Positions 7,059 through 7,965 of a DNA stretch of 7,965 nucleotides are shown here, in pieces; within the stretch, counting starts at the first letter, position 1, and each line of letters begins with the position of its first letter. Source of the stretch: CAZSLZ01 sp964607865 (GTDB lineage Bacteria; Vulcanimicrobiota; JAJTBE01; CAZSLZ01); assembly GCA_964607865.1 (NCBI GenBank), contig CAZSLZ010000142.1:1-7965 (forward strand), written 5' to 3'. Below the pieces are notes generated by a model. The model searched no databases. It was given only the letters and a program-made list of their open reading frames with translations, and was not told where the DNA came from. A program made the position numbers and the translations under genes.

Positions 7059-7234
7059 AACTGTTTCTCCGATCTTTTTAATTTAATTGCTGTTTTTCTC
7101 TAACTCTGGCATCATGCCCTTTTTTGACAAAAGAAAAAAAATAGTATAAGATATAGGCTTGAAATACCATGTATTAGTATCCATAGGCTGGCGGCACATT
7201 TCGAGGTTTTATGGGGGTTATAACGGAACCTGGT

Positions 7235-7261
7235 TTTTTGTTAACATAATATTAACAAAAA
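7235..7261. repeat. Perfect 10-bp inverted repeat, operator-like
   Basis: TTTTTGTTAA (7235-7244) and TTAACAAAAA (7252-7261) are exact reverse complements separated by 7 nt (CATAATA). The element ends 5 nt before the -35 box of the promoter for the small gene, a usual position for a regulator site. The half-sites TTGTTAA/TTAACAA equal those of the clostridial redox repressor Rex, but the canonical Rex site has a 4-nt spacer and this one has 7. Which protein binds, if any, is not determined. Confidence 0.65.
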
Positions 7262-7266
7262 TCATG

Positions 7267-7295
7267 TTTACAGGTATTGATTAGGGTGCTATTAT
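7267..7295 (+). promoter_or_regulatory. Sigma-70/SigA-type promoter for the small gene
   Basis: TTTACA (7267-7272) and TATTAT (7290-7295) are spaced by exactly 17 nt, each one mismatch from consensus. The predicted transcript starts near 7302, giving a leader of about 34 nt containing the ribosome binding site. The inverted repeat at 7235-7261 lies immediately upstream. Confidence 0.65.
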
Positions 7296-7322
7296 AAAAT
7301 TAACGAAAAAGACACACCCTTT

Positions 7323-7329
7323 GGAGGTG
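7323..7329 (+). promoter_or_regulatory. Ribosome binding site deciding the start of the small gene
   Basis: GGAGGTG lies 6 nt before ATG at 7336-7338. The same frame also opens at TTG 7321-7323, but that codon overlaps the ribosome binding site, so the ATG is the start. Confidence 0.88.
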
Positions 7330-7335
7330 AACAAA

Positions 7336-7689
7336 ATGGATGGAATTGGTTCCATTGGCGGACCAAGAGGTATTATTCCTCCAAGAACCACAGGTAAAAC
7401 TCAGAGCACAGCAAAGACTCAGCAGGCAGTATCCTTGCCTTCTGACGGTTTTGTAAGTGTTGGTAATTCCGGCCAGTTGGGGTTATCTCCCCGGGTTGTG
7501 ACTGGTGCTGCAAGGCAGAATATTGCAATTAAAGCTGAGATTCCCAGTTTTGGAGAGAATTTCGACTATACTGGTCTATCCCTTAACGGGCCTATGTCCG
7601 GCAAAAAAGAAATCACTACCCTCAATGGCAGAACTATAGCTTCTTTCAAAGAGGAAGCCCGTAATCCCAAAACGCTGCTCTGGGAATAA
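7336..7689 (+). CDS. Orphan 117-aa soluble protein, function unknown
   Basis: I do not recognise this protein. It has no signal peptide, no membrane segment and no cysteine. The N-terminal half (MDGIGSIGGPRGIIPPRTTG, then a Thr/Gln/Ser/Lys-rich stretch to about residue 31) is low-complexity and probably disordered. PSDGFVSVGNSGQLGL (35-50) is a short ordered-looking block. The C-terminal half is mixed in composition: IAIKAEIPSFGENFDYTGL (63-81), KKEITTLNGRTIASFKEEAR (90-109), ending TLLWE. The coding status is well supported by a near-perfect ribosome binding site, a 17-nt-spaced promoter, an operator-like palindrome upstream and an intrinsic terminator 22 nt after the stop, so it is a monocistronic gene. 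A small regulator or a structural protein could look like this; no homology supports either. Confidence 0.78.
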   Translation: MDGIGSIGGPRGIIPPRTTGKTQSTAKTQQAVSLPSDGFVSVGNSGQLGLSPRVVTGAARQNIAIKAEIPSFGENFDYTGLSLNGPMSGKKEITTLNGRTIASFKEEARNPKTLLWE

Positions 7690-7710
7690 ATACAATAGAA
7701 TATTGAATTC

Positions 7711-7751
7711 AAGCAACTGTTGGTAAAGGCGGTTGCTTTTTGTGTTTTTTA
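7711..7751 (+). terminator. Intrinsic terminator after the small gene
   Basis: AAGCAAC (7711-7717) pairs perfectly with GTTGCTT (7732-7738). A further G-C and T-G wobble pairs extend the stem inward. It is followed by T-rich sequence, five T at 7737-7741 and six T at 7745-7750. It begins 22 nt after the small gene's stop and separates it from the permease gene. A 10-bp palindrome, TTGAATTCAA (7703-7712), abuts its left side. Confidence 0.85.
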
Positions 7752-7812
7752 TTGTTATGGGCAAAATTACATATAAATTCTCGCCCCGAATTATTATGAT
7801 GAAGGTTGAATC

Positions 7813-7965
7813 ATGGAAAAATACAAAAAAGAACTGACATTGTTTGACGTATTCGCTATCTCCACAGGAGCTATGATCAGCTCGGGGATTTTTGTCCTTC
7901 CCGGCCTGGCATTTGAACAGGCGGGCCCAGCTGTCATACTGTCATATATGCTGGCAGGCCTCCTC
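7813..7965 (+). CDS. APC-superfamily amino-acid permease, N-terminal part (cut by window edge)
   Basis: The frame from ATG 7813 is open to the last base, giving 51 codons. It begins MEKYKKELTLFDVFAISTGA and continues with GAMISSGIFVLPG (residues 19-31), the unwound first transmembrane helix motif of APC amino-acid transporters. EQAGPAVILSYMLAGLL (35-51) then starts the second membrane helix. AAGG at 7802-7805, 7 nt before the ATG, is a modest ribosome binding site. The preceding terminator suggests its own promoter in 7752-7800, where TATAAA (7772-7777) is a possible -10 without a clear -35. Substrate cannot be judged from the N-terminus; ApcT-like or UspA-fused permeases start similarly. Confidence 0.88.
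   Translation, partial: MEKYKKELTLFDVFAISTGAMISSGIFVLPGLAFEQAGPAVILSYMLAGLL

Larger units (their letters stand above)
7059..7335. other. Divergent spacer between ssnA and the orphan small gene
   Basis: This 277-nt A/T-rich spacer holds the ribosome binding site of the minus-strand ssnA gene at its left end. At its right end are an inverted repeat, a promoter and the ribosome binding site of the plus-strand small gene (separate entries). The middle, about 7180-7235, is more G/C-rich and has short complementary words (AGGTT at 7205-7209 with AACCT at 7227-7231, and the palindrome GTTATAAC). I could not match it to a known riboswitch. For ssnA, TATACT (complement of 7143-7148) is a possible -10, but no good -35 accompanies it. 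Confidence 0.5.

Noticed and set aside
7108..7126. GGCATCATGCC followed by a T run, as a plus-strand terminator
   Set aside because: The 5-bp arms have a single central base, so no stable hairpin can form, and no plus-strand gene ends here. It remains a possible short operator only.
7235..7261. Calling the inverted repeat a true Rex site
   Set aside because: Half-sites match, but the spacer is 7 nt rather than the canonical 4, so I report it only as operator-like.
7321..7335. TTG at 7321 as start of the small gene
   Set aside because: The codon overlaps the GGAGGTG ribosome binding site; ATG at 7336 has ideal spacing.

Overview
The window reads as a chromosomal segment of an anaerobe-like bacterium that carries S-layer or secondary cell-wall polymer machinery. 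The main clue is csaB, the gene that pyruvylates the polysaccharide bound by SLH-domain proteins. Strong AGGAGG-type ribosome binding sites, two TTG starts and moderate base composition with A/T-rich spacers fit a Clostridia-type Firmicute. A deep-branching, S-layer-bearing lineage is equally possible; I cannot fix the taxon from the sequence.

Layout. (1) 1-423, minus: the N-terminal 141 codons of csaB, running off the left edge. (2) 424-559: divergent spacer with a 13-T tract and a promoter-like -35/-10 pair facing right. (3) 560-5712, plus: five tightly spaced genes, probably one transcription unit. They are an unrecognised 364-aa protein with a phosphoribosyltransferase-like PRPP loop; a secreted Tyr/Pro-rich protein with a carboxypeptidase-regulatory-like beta-sandwich; a ROK-family fructokinase; lgt (TTG start); and an FAD-dependent oxidoreductase (TTG start, overlapping lgt by 14 nt). 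(4) 5709-7058, minus: an amidohydrolase best matched to SsnA, convergent with the FAD gene and overlapping it by 4 nt. (5) 7059-7335: divergent spacer with a perfect 10-bp-arm inverted repeat (TTTTTGTTAA / TTAACAAAAA) just upstream of a good sigma-70-type promoter. (6) 7336-7689, plus: an orphan 117-aa soluble protein, followed by a clear intrinsic terminator. (7) 7813-7965, plus: the first 51 codons of an APC-superfamily amino-acid permease, cut by the right edge.

How the genes relate. csaB, lgt and the exported protein share a cell-envelope theme. The fructokinase and the two redox/hydrolase genes are ordinary metabolic functions. No classic mobile element, CRISPR array, rRNA or tRNA gene is visible. 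The least explained parts are the PRTase-like gene at the head of the operon, the exported Tyr/Pro-rich protein, and the orphan small gene with its own operator-like palindrome, promoter and terminator.
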